Shown piece by piece: positions 31,183 through 43,093 of a stretch of DNA of 64,000 bases. A program made the position numbers and the translations under genes. The stretch covers positions 36,388-100,387 of the forward strand of contig JAABTX010000004.1 in the NCBI GenBank assembly GCA_011389655.1, in the 5' to 3' direction. The notes beneath the pieces are model-generated. The model had not been told where the DNA came from, ran no database searches, and saw only the letters and a program-made list of their open reading frames with translations. Each line of letters opens with the position of its first letter. The stretch's first letter is position 1. Source of the DNA: Thioalkalivibrio sp. (GTDB taxonomy: Bacteria; Pseudomonadota; Gammaproteobacteria; Ectothiorhodospirales; Ectothiorhodospiraceae).

Positions 31183-32124
31183 TCAGGCCCCGAGCGCTTC
31201 CAGTGTACGGGCCAGGCCCGACTCGTCGCTCAGCTCCAACGCCTGCAGATTCCGGTCGATGCGCCTGGACAGGCCGGTCAGAACCTTGCCCGGTCCCGCC
31301 TCCACCAGGATCTGCACGCCGCCCGCGCGCATCGTCTGCACGGTTTCGACCCACCGCACCGGGCGGTAGAGCTGCTCGGCGAGGGTGGCACGGAGTTCCT
31401 CCACGGTCTGCACCGGGGCGGCGGTTACATTGTGCAGCACGGGGATCTCCGGAATCCTCACGTCGGTAGTGGCCAGCCGGGCCGCGAGCCGTTCGGCGGC
31501 GGGCCGCATCAGGGCACAGTGCGAGGGCACGGAAACCGGCAGACGGACCGCCCGCTTGGCGCCCGCCGCAGGCGCGGCGGCTACTGCCCGCTCCACCGCC
31601 TGGGCCGATCCGGCAATCACCACCTGGCCGGGCGAATTGAAGTTCACTGCCTCGAGCACCTCATCACCGGCGTGCGTGACGCACAGCGCCCGTACCGCCT
31701 CGTCCTCCAGCCCGAGGATCGCGGCCATCGCACCGGCACCCGCGGGTACCGCGTCCTGCATTGCCGCAGCGCGTTCGGCAACCACCGCGACCGCGTCGGA
31801 GAACTCCAGCGCTCCCGCCGCGACCAGCGCACTGTACTCACCGAGGCTGTGCCCGGCCATGTGCGAAGGGCGCAGGTCCGTGGCCTCGGCAAGCACTCTC
31901 CATGTCGCGACACCGGCAGCCAGCATCGCCGGCTGCGTGTTCTCGGTCCGGTTGAGGATCTCTGCCGGCCCGTTGCAGGCGAGCTCCCAGAGGTCCGTAC
32001 CGAGCACGGCAGTGGCCTCGGCAAAGGTCTCGCGGACGACCGGGCGACGTTCGCCCAACGTGCCCAGCATCCCCACTGACTGTGACCCCTGACCGGGGAA
32101 GACCACTGCCCACTGCGATTCCAT
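31183..32124 (-). CDS. fabD: malonyl-CoA:ACP malonyltransferase
   Basis: A 313-aa acyltransferase. It has VVFPGQGSQSVGML, the catalytic Ser in AGHSLGEYSALVA, and His in VSVPSHCALM. It transfers malonyl from CoA to ACP. The start at 32124 gives the family N-terminus; the track adds 51 unrelated residues. It is the first gene of the leftward run. The rpmF, plsX and fabH genes that usually precede it are absent, and the next gene on that side is divergent infA. Confidence 0.97.
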   Translation of the reverse strand: MESQWAVVFPGQGSQSVGMLGTLGERRPVVRETFAEATAVLGTDLWELACNGPAEILNRTENTQPAMLAAGVATWRVLAEATDLRPSHMAGHSLGEYSALVAAGALEFSDAVAVVAERAAAMQDAVPAGAGAMAAILGLEDEAVRALCVTHAGDEVLEAVNFNSPGQVVIAGSAQAVERAVAAAPAAGAKRAVRLPVSVPSHCALMRPAAERLAARLATTDVRIPEIPVLHNVTAAPVQTVEELRATLAEQLYRPVRWVETVQTMRAGGVQILVEAGPGKVLTGLSRRIDRNLQALELSDESGLARTLEALGA

Positions 32125-32227
32125 GGCAAACCTGATCCGTTCGAGGATGGCGTAGTGTATGCGTAACAATTCCCGAGCGGCAAACCCCGAATCGGCGCCT
32201 GCCGGAAACGCGCGATGCCGCGTACGC

Positions 32228-32255
32228 TTGAGTTCCGGCCGCGCATCCGCATAAT
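32228..32255 (+). promoter_or_regulatory. candidate sigma70 promoter for infA
   Basis: TTGAGT (32228-32233) and CATAAT (32250-32255), spaced 16 bp, lie 33 bp before infA. The region is shared with the divergent fabD promoter, so some coordination is possible. Confidence 0.6.
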
Positions 32256-32288
32256 GACGCCTCCCGTGCCACAACACCGAGGGCCTGT

Positions 32289-32507
32289 ATGGCGAAAGAA
32301 GACGAGATCGAGCTCGAGGGGACCATCCTGGAGACGCTGCCGAACACGATGTTCCGCGTCGAACTGGAAAACGGTCACGTGATCACCGCGCACATCTCGG
32401 GGAAGATGCGCAAGCATTACATCCGCATCCTCCGGGGCGACAAGGTGATCGTGCAGATGACCCCCTACGATCTCACGAAGGGTCGAATCGTCTATCGCAA
32501 CAAGTGA
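32289..32507 (+). CDS. infA: translation initiation factor IF-1
   Basis: A 72-aa OB-fold protein almost identical to E. coli IF-1 through [20 protein letters not shown] and [15 protein letters not shown]. It binds the 30S A site during initiation. It is convergent with clpA and divergent from fabD, and forms a single-gene unit. Confidence 0.99.
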   Translation: MAKEDEIELEGTILETLPNTMFRVELENGHVITAHISGKMRKHYIRILRGDKVIVQMTPYDLTKGRIVYRNK

Positions 32508-32508
32508 A

Positions 32509-32532
32509 GGGACCCGGTTTGAACCGGGCCCC
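32509..32532. terminator. hairpin between infA and clpA
   Basis: GGGACCCGGTT pairs with AACCGGGCCCC (one mismatch) around a 2-nt loop immediately after infA. It separates two convergent genes. No T-run follows on the + strand, so it is a weaker terminator candidate or a protective stem. Confidence 0.5.
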
Positions 32533-32540
32533 GGACGGGC

Positions 32541-34823
<2,283 letters not shown>

Positions 34824-34827
34824 GGGA

Positions 34828-35151
34828 TCAGGCCTCCTCCATCGAGCAGAGCAGCGGATGCTGGTGGTGCCGGGCGTATTCGTTGACCTGTGCCACCTTC
34901 GTCTCGGCGACGTCGCGGCTGAACAGGCCGCACACGCCCTTGCCCCGTGTGTGCACATGCAACATGATCCGCGTGGCCTTCTCCCGGTCCATACCGAAGA
35001 AGGTCTCGAGAACCTCCACCACGAACTCCATCGGCGTGTAGTCGTCGTTCATCAGTACCACCTTGAACCTTCGCGGTGGCTTGAGTTCCGGGCGGGACTC
35101 CTCGACCGCAATCGATTCGTCCCGCTGTGTCTTCTGCTTCGAGTCACTCAT
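34828..35151 (-). CDS. clpS: ATP-dependent Clp protease adaptor ClpS
   Basis: A 107-aa N-degron adaptor. The core [20 protein letters not shown] and the segment [19 protein letters not shown] define the family. The NDDYTPM region forms the N-end-rule residue pocket. It delivers substrates with bulky N-terminal residues to ClpA. The preceding gap (35152-35336) separates it from the end of icd. Confidence 0.98.
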   Translation of the reverse strand: MSDSKQKTQRDESIAVEESRPELKPPRRFKVVLMNDDYTPMEFVVEVLETFFGMDREKATRIMLHVHTRGKGVCGLFSRDVAETKVAQVNEYARHHQHPLLCSMEEA

Positions 35152-35336
35152 GGCTCGCTGGCGTCACCTTCAGCCGTTGCAACATCTTACGCGGCATCTT
35201 CTTCAAGTCCCGCGGGCGGGGCAAAAATACCGTAGTCCGCGTCCCCTTGACGGCTCCGTCCCATTCTGCATCCTCATGGTGTCGATCGCCCGTCCGTGCC
35301 GGAAGTCCGGCCGTCACCGAAGGCGGGGCCGAGTAC

Positions 35337-36599
35337 TCAGCTGCCCATGTGTTCGACAACGGCCGCTCCGAAGCCGGAGCAGGACACGGGTTCGACGCCC
35401 TCGAGCAGGCGCGCGAAATCATAGGTCACCCTCTTCGCGCTGATCGCGCCCGACATGCCCCTGACGATCAGGTCCGCTGCTTCGACCCAGCCCAGGTGAC
35501 GCAACATCATTTCTGCAGACAGGATCAGCGAGCCAGGGTTCACCTTGTCCTGTCCGGCGTAGCGCGGAGCGGTCCCGTGGGTGGCCTCGAACATCGCAAC
35601 GGTGTCGGAGAGGTTCGCACCCGGCGCGATCCCGATACCGCCGACCTGCGCGGCCAGCGCATCGGAGATATAGTCGCCGTTCAGGTTCAGCGTCGCGATC
35701 ACGTCGTAGTCGGCCGGACGCAGCAGGATCTGCTGCAGAAACGCGTCGGCGATCACGTCCTTGATCACGACCTCCTGGCCGGTGCGCGGGTTCCGGAAGC
35801 TGCACCAGGGTCCGCCGTCGATTTCCTCGGCTCCAAACTCCTCCCGCGCCAGCTCGTAACCCCAGCTCTTGAAGGCCCCCTCGGTGAATTTCATGATGTT
35901 GCCCTTGTGCACCAGGGTGACCGAGGGGCGATCGTTGTCGATCGCATACTGGATGGCCTTGCGCACCAGGCGCTTGGTCCCCTCGCTGGAGACCGGCTTG
36001 ACGCCGATCCCTGCCGTGTCCGGGAAGCGGATCTTGGTGACGCCCATCTCGTCCTGCAGGAAGTCGATCACCTTGCGGGCCTCGGCGGTGCCCGCCTCGT
36101 ATTCGATCCCCGCGTAGATGTCCTCGGAGTTCTCCCGGAAGATCACCATGTCGGTCTTCTCCGGGCTCCGCAGCGGGCTCGGGGTGCCGGGGTAGTAACG
36201 CACCGGCCGCAGGCACACGTAGAGGTCCAGTTGCTGGCGCAGCGCGACATTCAGGGAGCGTATGCCGCCGCCGACCGGCGTGGTCAGCGGGCCCTTGATC
36301 GAGACCACGAACTCGCGCACTGCATCCAGGGTCTCCGCGGGCAGCCAGGTATTGGCGCCGTACACGCTGTTCGCCTTCTCGCCCGCGTAGACCTCCATCC
36401 AGGCAATGCCGCGCTGGCCGCCGTAGGCCCTGTCCACCGCGGCGTCGACCACGCTGCGCATCACTGGCGTGATGTCGACGCCGATGCCGTCCCCCTCCAC
36501 GTACGGGATGATCGGACGGTCCGGCACCCGCAGCGTGCCATCGGAATCAGCGCCGATCCGTTCGGCGTCGGGGGGGATCTTGATGTGCTCGTAGGCCAT
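35337..36599 (-). CDS. icd: NADP-dependent isocitrate dehydrogenase
   Basis: A 420-aa homodimeric-type enzyme. It has [13 protein letters not shown], the active-site loop [13 protein letters not shown], whose Ser is the AceK phosphorylation site in E. coli, [17 protein letters not shown], and the NADP region [16 protein letters not shown]. It oxidises isocitrate to 2-oxoglutarate. The start at 36599 has GGAG 5 nt upstream; the track start at 36713 is in the intergenic gap. It is divergent from nudJ, a layout seen in E. coli. Confidence 0.97.
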   Translation of the reverse strand: MAYEHIKIPPDAERIGADSDGTLRVPDRPIIPYVEGDGIGVDITPVMRSVVDAAVDRAYGGQRGIAWMEVYAGEKANSVYGANTWLPAETLDAVREFVVSIKGPLTTPVGGGIRSLNVALRQQLDLYVCLRPVRYYPGTPSPLRSPEKTDMVIFRENSEDIYAGIEYEAGTAEARKVIDFLQDEMGVTKIRFPDTAGIGVKPVSSEGTKRLVRKAIQYAIDNDRPSVTLVHKGNIMKFTEGAFKSWGYELAREEFGAEEIDGGPWCSFRNPRTGQEVVIKDVIADAFLQQILLRPADYDVIATLNLNGDYISDALAAQVGGIGIAPGANLSDTVAMFEATHGTAPRYAGQDKVNPGSLILSAEMMLRHLGWVEAADLIVRGMSGAISAKRVTYDFARLLEGVEPVSCSGFGAAVVEHMGS

Positions 36600-36833
36600 G
36601 GTGGCTCCAGGGGTGGCGAGTTGACGGTCGGGCGGATTATACAAACGATCAGGGTCCGGTGGCTCGCCACGTTGCCGGGCCGCTCCCGCCGCCCCGCTCG
36701 GCTGGCTGGACACGGAGGATCTTCCTCGTCAGGACTGGCGCAGGGCCATGGCCGCGAGGACCACCGGCGCCGGGCGGTCGCGTTATCATGGCGGGATGAG
36801 CGAAATCATCCTGCCAGTCCGGGCAAGCGGCCG

Positions 36834-37292
36834 ATGACCGATCGCCTGCGCTGCCACGTCACCGTTGCCGCGGTGGTCGCCGACGCCGGGCGCTATCTCT
36901 TCGTCGAGGAGCGGATCCGCGGGCGGCGCGTGCTGAACCAGCCGGCGGGACATCTCGAGGCCGGCGAGGATCTGTTGCAGGCCGTGGTGCGCGAGATGCG
37001 CGAGGAGACCAGCCTCGACTTCCTGCCCGCCTCCTGGCTCGGCTGCGACCTGCTCCGGCTTCCGGATGGCGCGGTGACGCTCCGCGTCGCCTTCACCGGC
37101 GAGACCCGACCGCTGCCGGGGCCGGTCGACCGGGATCCGGTGATCATCGCGACCCACTGGCTGAGCCTGGCAGAGGCGGCAGAGCGTTTCACCCTGCGCA
37201 GCCCGCTGGTCCGGCGGACCCTGCAGCGCTTCGAGGAAGGCGTCCGGCTCCCTCTGGAGAGCCTCGGCGGACTGGTGCCCGATCGGACATGA
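36834..37292 (+). CDS. nudJ: NUDIX hydrolase, NudJ-like
   Basis: A 152-aa NUDIX protein with the box GHLEAGEDLLQAVVREMREE, after VEERIRGRRVLNQPA. NudJ hydrolyses HMP-pyrophosphate and nucleotide phosphates. The identity is supported by its place directly before mnmA, whose start overlaps its stop by ATGA. The start at 36834 has only a weak ribosome-binding site but overlaps the stop of a possible 13-codon upstream ORF, so translational coupling is possible. Confidence 0.9.
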   Translation: MTDRLRCHVTVAAVVADAGRYLFVEERIRGRRVLNQPAGHLEAGEDLLQAVVREMREETSLDFLPASWLGCDLLRLPDGAVTLRVAFTGETRPLPGPVDRDPVIIATHWLSLAEAAERFTLRSPLVRRTLQRFEEGVRLPLESLGGLVPDRT

Positions 37293-38401
37293 GCCGGCGC
37301 CCGAAGGTCATCCTCGGCCTGTCCGGAGGCGTCGACTCGGCGCTGGCAGGGGCACGGCTGCTCGAGGCCGGCTATCGGGTCGAAGGCCTGTTCATGAAGA
37401 ACTGGGAGGACGACGACGCGCCGGGCTACTGTGCCGCCGAGGCCGATCTGGCGGCCGCGCGGGAGGTTGCGGACACGCTCGGCATCCCCCTGCACAAGGC
37501 CAATTACACGGCCCGGTACCGGGAACGGGTCTTCGCACTGTTCCTCGCCGAGTACGAGGCGGGCCGAACCCCGAACCCGGACATTCTGTGCAACCGGGAG
37601 ATCAAGTTCCCGGCACTGGTCGAACATGCGCGCAGGCTTGGCGCCGATCACGTGGCCACCGGGCATTACGCGGACGTCCGCCACGATGCCGATGCGTCCA
37701 GCCTGCTCCTGGCCGCCGACGCCGGCAAGGACCAGACCTATTTTCTCTGCCGCCTGACCCAGGAGCAGCTGCGTCCCGCGCTCTTCCCGCTGGGATCGCT
37801 GCTGAAGACCGACGTCCGCCAGCAGGCCCGCGCACTGGGGCTGCCCAACTACGCGCGCCCGGACAGCACTGGAATCTGCTTCATCGGAGAGCGCCGCTTC
37901 CGGGATTTCCTGTCGCGGTACCTCCGCGCGCCGGAAGGGGAGATCCGCACTCCGGACGGTCTGCACCTGGGCACCCACCGGGGCCTGATGTTCTACACTC
38001 CGGGGCAGCGTCAGGGGCTCGGGATCGGCGGGGTCGCCGGAGGCACGGAGTCGCCGTGGTACGTGGTGGACAAGGACACGGCGAACAATCGTCTGATCGT
38101 CGCGCAGGGGGCCGACCATCCGCTGCTGTACAGCCGCGGCCTGACCACCGCGGCACCACACTGGATCCGCGGGCCGGCGGCATGCAGCGAGCCGCTCATG
38201 GCCCGGATCCGGCACCGCCAGCCACTGCAGGCCGCGCGCATCCTCGGAGCCGGCTCGTCCGGGCTTGAGGTCACGTTCGAGACGCCCCAGCGCGCTGTCG
38301 CGCCGGGCCAGTCCATCGCCTTCTATCGCGGCAGGGAGTGCCTCGGCGGAGCCGTGATCGCGGCGCGGTCACGCGAGCCGGCCGACCCAGTTCCGGTATA
38401 G
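37289..38401 (+). CDS. mnmA: tRNA-specific 2-thiouridylase
   Basis: A 370-aa enzyme that thiolates U34 of Glu, Gln and Lys tRNAs. The PP-loop is LSGGVDS (residues 11-17). The catalytic Cys pair is Cys101 in DILCNREIKF and Cys197 in TGICFIGERRF. FMKNWEDDD and TGHYADV are also family signatures. It is coupled to nudJ and followed by hflD, the standard order. Confidence 0.98.
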   Translation: MSRRPKVILGLSGGVDSALAGARLLEAGYRVEGLFMKNWEDDDAPGYCAAEADLAAAREVADTLGIPLHKANYTARYRERVFALFLAEYEAGRTPNPDILCNREIKFPALVEHARRLGADHVATGHYADVRHDADASSLLLAADAGKDQTYFLCRLTQEQLRPALFPLGSLLKTDVRQQARALGLPNYARPDSTGICFIGERRFRDFLSRYLRAPEGEIRTPDGLHLGTHRGLMFYTPGQRQGLGIGGVAGGTESPWYVVDKDTANNRLIVAQGADHPLLYSRGLTTAAPHWIRGPAACSEPLMARIRHRQPLQAARILGAGSSGLEVTFETPQRAVAPGQSIAFYRGRECLGGAVIAARSREPADPVPV

Positions 38402-38443
38402 TGGCGGCCCTGTGCAACCTCCACCCAGCGGGATACGCGATTC

Positions 38444-39073
38444 TTGGAGCGCAGCGACTACAACCGAGCCCTGGCCCTCGCGGCCATCTTCCAGACCGCC
38501 TCGCTGGTGAAGGACCTCGCCTGGCGCGGCCAGTGCGACGATCACGAGTTCGAGATCATGATCGGCAGCCTGTTCGCCTTCGACGCCGACACACCCTCCG
38601 AGATCTTCCGCGGGGAGGCCAACCTGCGCAATGGGCTGGAGCGGATCGACGTGCAGCTGAAATCCGGCGGAAAACCGCCGGACATGGAAATCACGCGCTA
38701 CGCAATCGGCCTGATCTTCCTCGAACGCAAGCTGCAGGCACGACCGGACAGGCTCTCCGCCCTCGGTGACGGACTGAAGGCTGCCGAGCGACAGGTCGAG
38801 TACTTCAATCTCGCCCACGACAGCGTGATCGCCCGGCTCGCCGAGGTGTACCAGGAGACCATCTCGCCGCTGGGCCCACGGATCATCGTGCAGGGAGAGC
38901 AGACGCACCTCTCCAACCCGAACGTCGCGGCACGCATCCGCGCCGCACTGCTCGCCGGCATCCGCGCCGCCGTGCTCTGGCGCCAGGCCGGCGGTTCACG
39001 CTGGAAGCTGCTGTTCGGGCGCAACCGGCTGATACAGGAAGCGCGCGACCTTCTGCACCGACTCAATACCTGA
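38444..39073 (+). CDS. hflD: high frequency lysogenization protein HflD homolog
   Basis: A 209-aa helical protein homologous to E. coli HflD (YcfC). Matches include ALAAIFQTASLVKDLAWRGQ, EITRYAIGLIFLERKL, ISPLGPRI and RAALLAGIRAAVLWRQAGG. It is a peripheral membrane protein. In E. coli it affects lambda CII, and its housekeeping role is unclear. The start is TTG at 38444. No ATG fits the family N-terminus. In most relatives purB comes next; here acnA does. Confidence 0.93.
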   Translation: MERSDYNRALALAAIFQTASLVKDLAWRGQCDDHEFEIMIGSLFAFDADTPSEIFRGEANLRNGLERIDVQLKSGGKPPDMEITRYAIGLIFLERKLQARPDRLSALGDGLKAAERQVEYFNLAHDSVIARLAEVYQETISPLGPRIIVQGEQTHLSNPNVAARIRAALLAGIRAAVLWRQAGGSRWKLLFGRNRLIQEARDLLHRLNT

Positions 39074-39091
39074 CCCCCGGGAGCCGACACC

Positions 39092-41842
39092 ATGACCGCA
39101 CCCACCGACAAGTTCACCCGGAGCCTGAGCGCCGGCGGCCGCGAGTGCGGCATCGTCCCGATCACCGAGGACCGCCGGGCCGCGAGCCTGCCCTACTCGC
39201 TGAAGATCCTGCTGGAGAACCTGCTCCGCTTCGAGGACGGCCGCACGGTGCGCGCCAGCGACATCGAGGCGGTGCTGGACTGGGACCCCGCGGCGGAGCC
39301 CGCGCAGGAGATCGCCTTTCGCCCCGCGCGGGTGCTGCTGCAGGATTTCACCGGCGTGCCCGCGGTGGTGGATCTGGCCGCGATGCGGGACGCGATGGTT
39401 GCCCTCGGCGGCGACCCGGCGAAGATCAACCCGATGCAGCCGGCCGAACTGGTGATCGACCACTCGGTGCAGGTCGACACCTACGGTAGCGTGAACGCGC
39501 TGCAGCTCAATGCCGAGCTCGAGTACTCCCGCAACCGCGAGCGCTACAGCTTCCTGAAGTGGGGCCAGCAGGCCTTCTCCACCTTCAAGGTGGTGCCGCC
39601 GGACACCGGCATCGTGCACCAGGTGAACCTGGAGTACCTCGCCCGCAGCGTGTTCGTCGAGGACCAGCCTGACGGCCGCTGCGTCGCCTATCCGGACACC
39701 CTGGTCGGGACGGACTCGCACACCACGATGATCAACGGGCTCGGCGTGCTGGGCTGGGGGGTCGGCGGCATCGAGGCCGAGGCGGCGATGCTCGGGCAGC
39801 CGATATCCATGCTGATCCCGCAGGTCGTCGGGTTCAGACTCTCCGGACGCCTGTCCGAGGGGGCGACCGCCACCGACCTGGTGCTGGTGATCGTGGAGAT
39901 GCTGCGCAAGCACGGTGTGGTGGGCAAATTCGTCGAGTTCTTCGGCGACGGCCTCGCGCACCTGCCGCTGGCGGATCGTGCGACCATCGCGAACATGGCT
40001 CCCGAATACGGCGCCACCTGCGGCATCTTCCCGATCGACGGCGAAACGCTCGAGTACCTGCGCCTGACCGGACGCGATCCGGAGCACATTGAACTGATCG
40101 AGGCCTACGCCCGGGCGCAGGGCCTCTGGCGCGAGGACGGAGCGCCGCAGGCCCGCTACACCGATGTGCTGGAGCTGGACCTCGGCACCGTGGAACCGAG
40201 CCTGGCCGGCCCACGGCGGCCTCAGGACCGCCTGCGGCTGAGCGAGGTGGGGACCCGCGTGTCAGGCATGATCGACACCATTCTGAAGGAACGGGCCTCT
40301 GCCGCGACCGAGCCGGCGGAGGCGGAGCGCTTCGAGGCCGAGGGCGGCCATACCGCGGTCGGCGTGGAGCAGCAGGCGGTCGCCACCACGCCGCGGACCA
40401 CCATCACCATGAACGGCGAGGACTTCACCCTCGATCACGGGGACATCGTGATCGCGGCCATCACTTCCTGCACCAACACATCGAACCCTTCGGTGATGCT
40501 GGCCGCCGGCCTCCTCGCGCGCAAGGCCCGCGAACGCGGCCTGAAGGTGAAGCCATGGGTCAAGACCTCGCTGGCGCCAGGGTCCAAGGTGGTCACCGAG
40601 TACCTGCAGCATTCCGGCCTGCTGACCGACCTGGAGGCGCTGGGCTTCCACCTGGTCGGTTACGGCTGCACCACCTGCATCGGCAACTCGGGCCCGCTGC
40701 CCGAGCCGATCAGCGAGGCGGTACTGAAGGACGACCTGATCGTCAGTTCGGTCCTGTCGGGGAATCGGAATTTCGAGGGGCGCATCCACTCGGAGGTGCG
40801 CATGAACTTCCTCGCATCCCCTCCACTGGTCGTCGCCTATGCGCTGGCCGGGACGACCACCATCGACCTGCAGAACGATCCCTTGGGCGAGGATGCCCTC
40901 GGGAAGGCGGTGCACCTGCGGGACATCTGGCCGAGCAACGCGGAGATCCAGGCCAGCGTGACCGGCAACGTGAACGCGCAGAGCTTCCGGACCACCTACG
41001 AGGATATCTACCGCGGCGAGGACCGCTGGATGCGCCTGACCGCGCCCGAGGGAGACCGCTTCGACTGGCAGGAGGAATCGACTTACGTGCGGAATCCGCC
41101 GTACTTCGAGGGCATCACGATGGAGCCCGTTCCACTGACCAAGATCGAGGGCGCGCGCGTACTGGCGCTGCTTGGCGATTCGGTCACCACCGACCACATC
41201 TCGCCGGCCGGATCGATCCACCCGGAAAGCCCGGCCGGCCAGTACCTGGCCAGCAAGGGCGTGAAGCCAGCCGACTTCAACTCCTACGGCTCCCGACGCG
41301 GCAACCACGAGGTGATGATGCGCGGGACCTTCGCGAACGTGCGCCTGCGCAACCTGCTCGCCCCCGGCACGGAGGGCGGCGTGACCCTGCACCTGCCGGA
41401 TGGCCGCGAGATGCCGATCTATGATGCCGCAATGCAGTACCAGGACGAAGGCGTGCCCCTGGTGGTCATCGCCGGCAAGGAGTATGGGACCGGCTCTTCG
41501 CGGGACTGGGCCGCGAAGGGGACGCTGCTGCTCGGCGTGAAGGCGGTGATCGTCGAGAGCTTCGAGCGCATCCACCGCTCGAATCTTGTCGGTATGGGCG
41601 TGCTCCCGCTGACCTTCCTGCCCGGGGAGAATGCCGCTTCGCTGGGTCTGACCGGGCGCGAGGTGTTCAGCATCGAGGGTCTCGATGAGGGCCGTGCCTC
41701 CCGGGTCAGCGTTCGCGCGATGCGCGATGACGGATCGGTGACCGAGTTCCAGGCCCGGGTTCGCCTCGACACGCCCCAGGAGATCGACTACTTCCGTCAC
41801 GGCGGGATCCTTCCCTACGTGTTGCGGCAACTCGCAGTCTAG
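39092..41842 (+). CDS. acnA: aconitate hydratase A
   Basis: A 916-aa AcnA/IRP-type aconitase. The 4Fe-4S ligands are in [10 protein letters not shown] and [40 protein letters not shown] and the C-terminal swivel domain with [13 protein letters not shown] complete it. It interconverts citrate and isocitrate. ATG 39092 has GGGAG 8 nt upstream and lies 18 bp after hflD, so co-transcription is likely. icd, its pathway partner, is only about 2.5 kb to the left. Confidence 0.98.
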   Translation: MTAPTDKFTRSLSAGGRECGIVPITEDRRAASLPYSLKILLENLLRFEDGRTVRASDIEAVLDWDPAAEPAQEIAFRPARVLLQDFTGVPAVVDLAAMRDAMVALGGDPAKINPMQPAELVIDHSVQVDTYGSVNALQLNAELEYSRNRERYSFLKWGQQAFSTFKVVPPDTGIVHQVNLEYLARSVFVEDQPDGRCVAYPDTLVGTDSHTTMINGLGVLGWGVGGIEAEAAMLGQPISMLIPQVVGFRLSGRLSEGATATDLVLVIVEMLRKHGVVGKFVEFFGDGLAHLPLADRATIANMAPEYGATCGIFPIDGETLEYLRLTGRDPEHIELIEAYARAQGLWREDGAPQARYTDVLELDLGTVEPSLAGPRRPQDRLRLSEVGTRVSGMIDTILKERASAATEPAEAERFEAEGGHTAVGVEQQAVATTPRTTITMNGEDFTLDHGDIVIAAITSCTNTSNPSVMLAAGLLARKARERGLKVKPWVKTSLAPGSKVVTEYLQHSGLLTDLEALGFHLVGYGCTTCIGNSGPLPEPISEAVLKDDLIVSSVLSGNRNFEGRIHSEVRMNFLASPPLVVAYALAGTTTIDLQNDPLGEDALGKAVHLRDIWPSNAEIQASVTGNVNAQSFRTTYEDIYRGEDRWMRLTAPEGDRFDWQEESTYVRNPPYFEGITMEPVPLTKIEGARVLALLGDSVTTDHISPAGSIHPESPAGQYLASKGVKPADFNSYGSRRGNHEVMMRGTFANVRLRNLLAPGTEGGVTLHLPDGREMPIYDAAMQYQDEGVPLVVIAGKEYGTGSSRDWAAKGTLLLGVKAVIVESFERIHRSNLVGMGVLPLTFLPGENAASLGLTGREVFSIEGLDEGRASRVSVRAMRDDGSVTEFQARVRLDTPQEIDYFRHGGILPYVLRQLAV

Positions 41843-41917
41843 GTTTAAAGTCAGAAGCGCCCGTTTGCGCCCGGGCGCTGATTGCAACCGGAAACGGCGC
41901 AGGGGGAGTTGCAGCCG

Positions 41918-43087
41918 ATGCGGGGCAAGAGGGGTGGGCGTCTGCAGGCGGGGCGTACCGGGGTCATGCTCCGCGGGGTCGTCCTGGGTGGTGCCGCGAT
42001 CCTTCTCAGCGCCTGCGGCGCGGAGGATCCGTCCGAGACGCAGGGGGCTCCACCGCCAGCCGTCACGGTCGTGCAACTCAAGACCGAGCCGGTCACGGAA
42101 ACCCGTGAGTTCGTCGGGCGCGTCACCGCGGCCGAGCGGGTCGAGATCCTTGCCCGCGTCCGCGGATTCCTCGAGGAACGTTTGTTCGTCGAGGGCGAGA
42201 CCGTGACCGCCGGCGAGCCGCTGTTCCGGATCGAGTCCGACGCCTACGAGGCCGCCTTCGCGCAGCGCGAGGCCGATCTCGAACGGGCGCGCGCCGAATA
42301 CGAGAATGCGCAGGCGCAGTTGCGCCGCGGCGAGGAGCTCCTGGTCAACAATGACATCGCCCGCGCACGCGTCGACGAGCTGCGGGCGGCGGAGTCCGTC
42401 GCGCGCGCCGGCATCGCGCAGGCCGAGGCCGTGCTGCAGGAAGCCCGTCTCAATCTCGAATACACCGAAATAAGCGCGCCCATCGACGGCCGCATCGGGC
42501 TTTCGCGGTACACGGTCGGCAATCTGGTCGGCCCCGAGGCCGGCGCGCTGGCGACCGTGGTGCAGCGGGATCCGATCGACGTGCAACTTCCCCTGCCCCA
42601 GCAGGAACTGCTGGAGTACCGCAGGGCGGTGCTCGATCGCGGGGGCGATCCGGCCGCGGTCACGGTCCACCTGCGGCTCGCTGACGGAAGCCGCTACGGT
42701 GAAGACGGACAAGTGGATTTCGTCGACGTCACCGTGGACCCCGGCACCGACTCCGTGCTGGTGCGATCCCGCCTGCCGAATCCGGACGGGCTTCTGGTGC
42801 CGGGCCAGTTCGCCACCGTCATCCTGGAAATCGGAGAACCGCAGACGGCATTGCTGGTCCCCCAGTCTTCGCTGCAGATGGACCAGATGGGCCTGTTCGT
42901 GCTGGTCGTGGACGACCAGCAGCAGGTAGCGGTGCGGCGGGTCACCACCGGCCAGCAGGTCGACGGTCGCGTGGTCGTGCAGTCGGGGCTGTCGGAAGGC
43001 GACCGGGTGGTGGTGGAGGGTGTGCAGAAGGTGCGACCCGGGCAGAGCGTCACCGCGACGCCCTGGCAGCCACCGACATCGGACTGA
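41918..43087 (+). CDS. RND efflux periplasmic adaptor lipoprotein
   Basis: A 389-aa AcrA/MexA-like adaptor. The lipobox is AAILLSACG, so it is probably lipid-anchored at the inner membrane. Then come lipoyl halves (ILARVRGFLEERLFVEGETV and YTEISAPIDGRIGLSRYTVG), an alpha-hairpin (AQREADLERARAEYENAQAQLRR) and the beta-barrel domain. The start at 41918 has GGGGAG 9 nt upstream. The track's TTG at 41882 is less likely. It lies 6 bp before its permease and is the first gene of a two-gene operon. Confidence 0.94.
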   Translation: MRGKRGGRLQAGRTGVMLRGVVLGGAAILLSACGAEDPSETQGAPPPAVTVVQLKTEPVTETREFVGRVTAAERVEILARVRGFLEERLFVEGETVTAGEPLFRIESDAYEAAFAQREADLERARAEYENAQAQLRRGEELLVNNDIARARVDELRAAESVARAGIAQAEAVLQEARLNLEYTEISAPIDGRIGLSRYTVGNLVGPEAGALATVVQRDPIDVQLPLPQQELLEYRRAVLDRGGDPAAVTVHLRLADGSRYGEDGQVDFVDVTVDPGTDSVLVRSRLPNPDGLLVPGQFATVILEIGEPQTALLVPQSSLQMDQMGLFVLVVDDQQQVAVRRVTTGQQVDGRVVVQSGLSEGDRVVVEGVQKVRPGQSVTATPWQPPTSD

Positions 43088-43093
43088 GACGCG

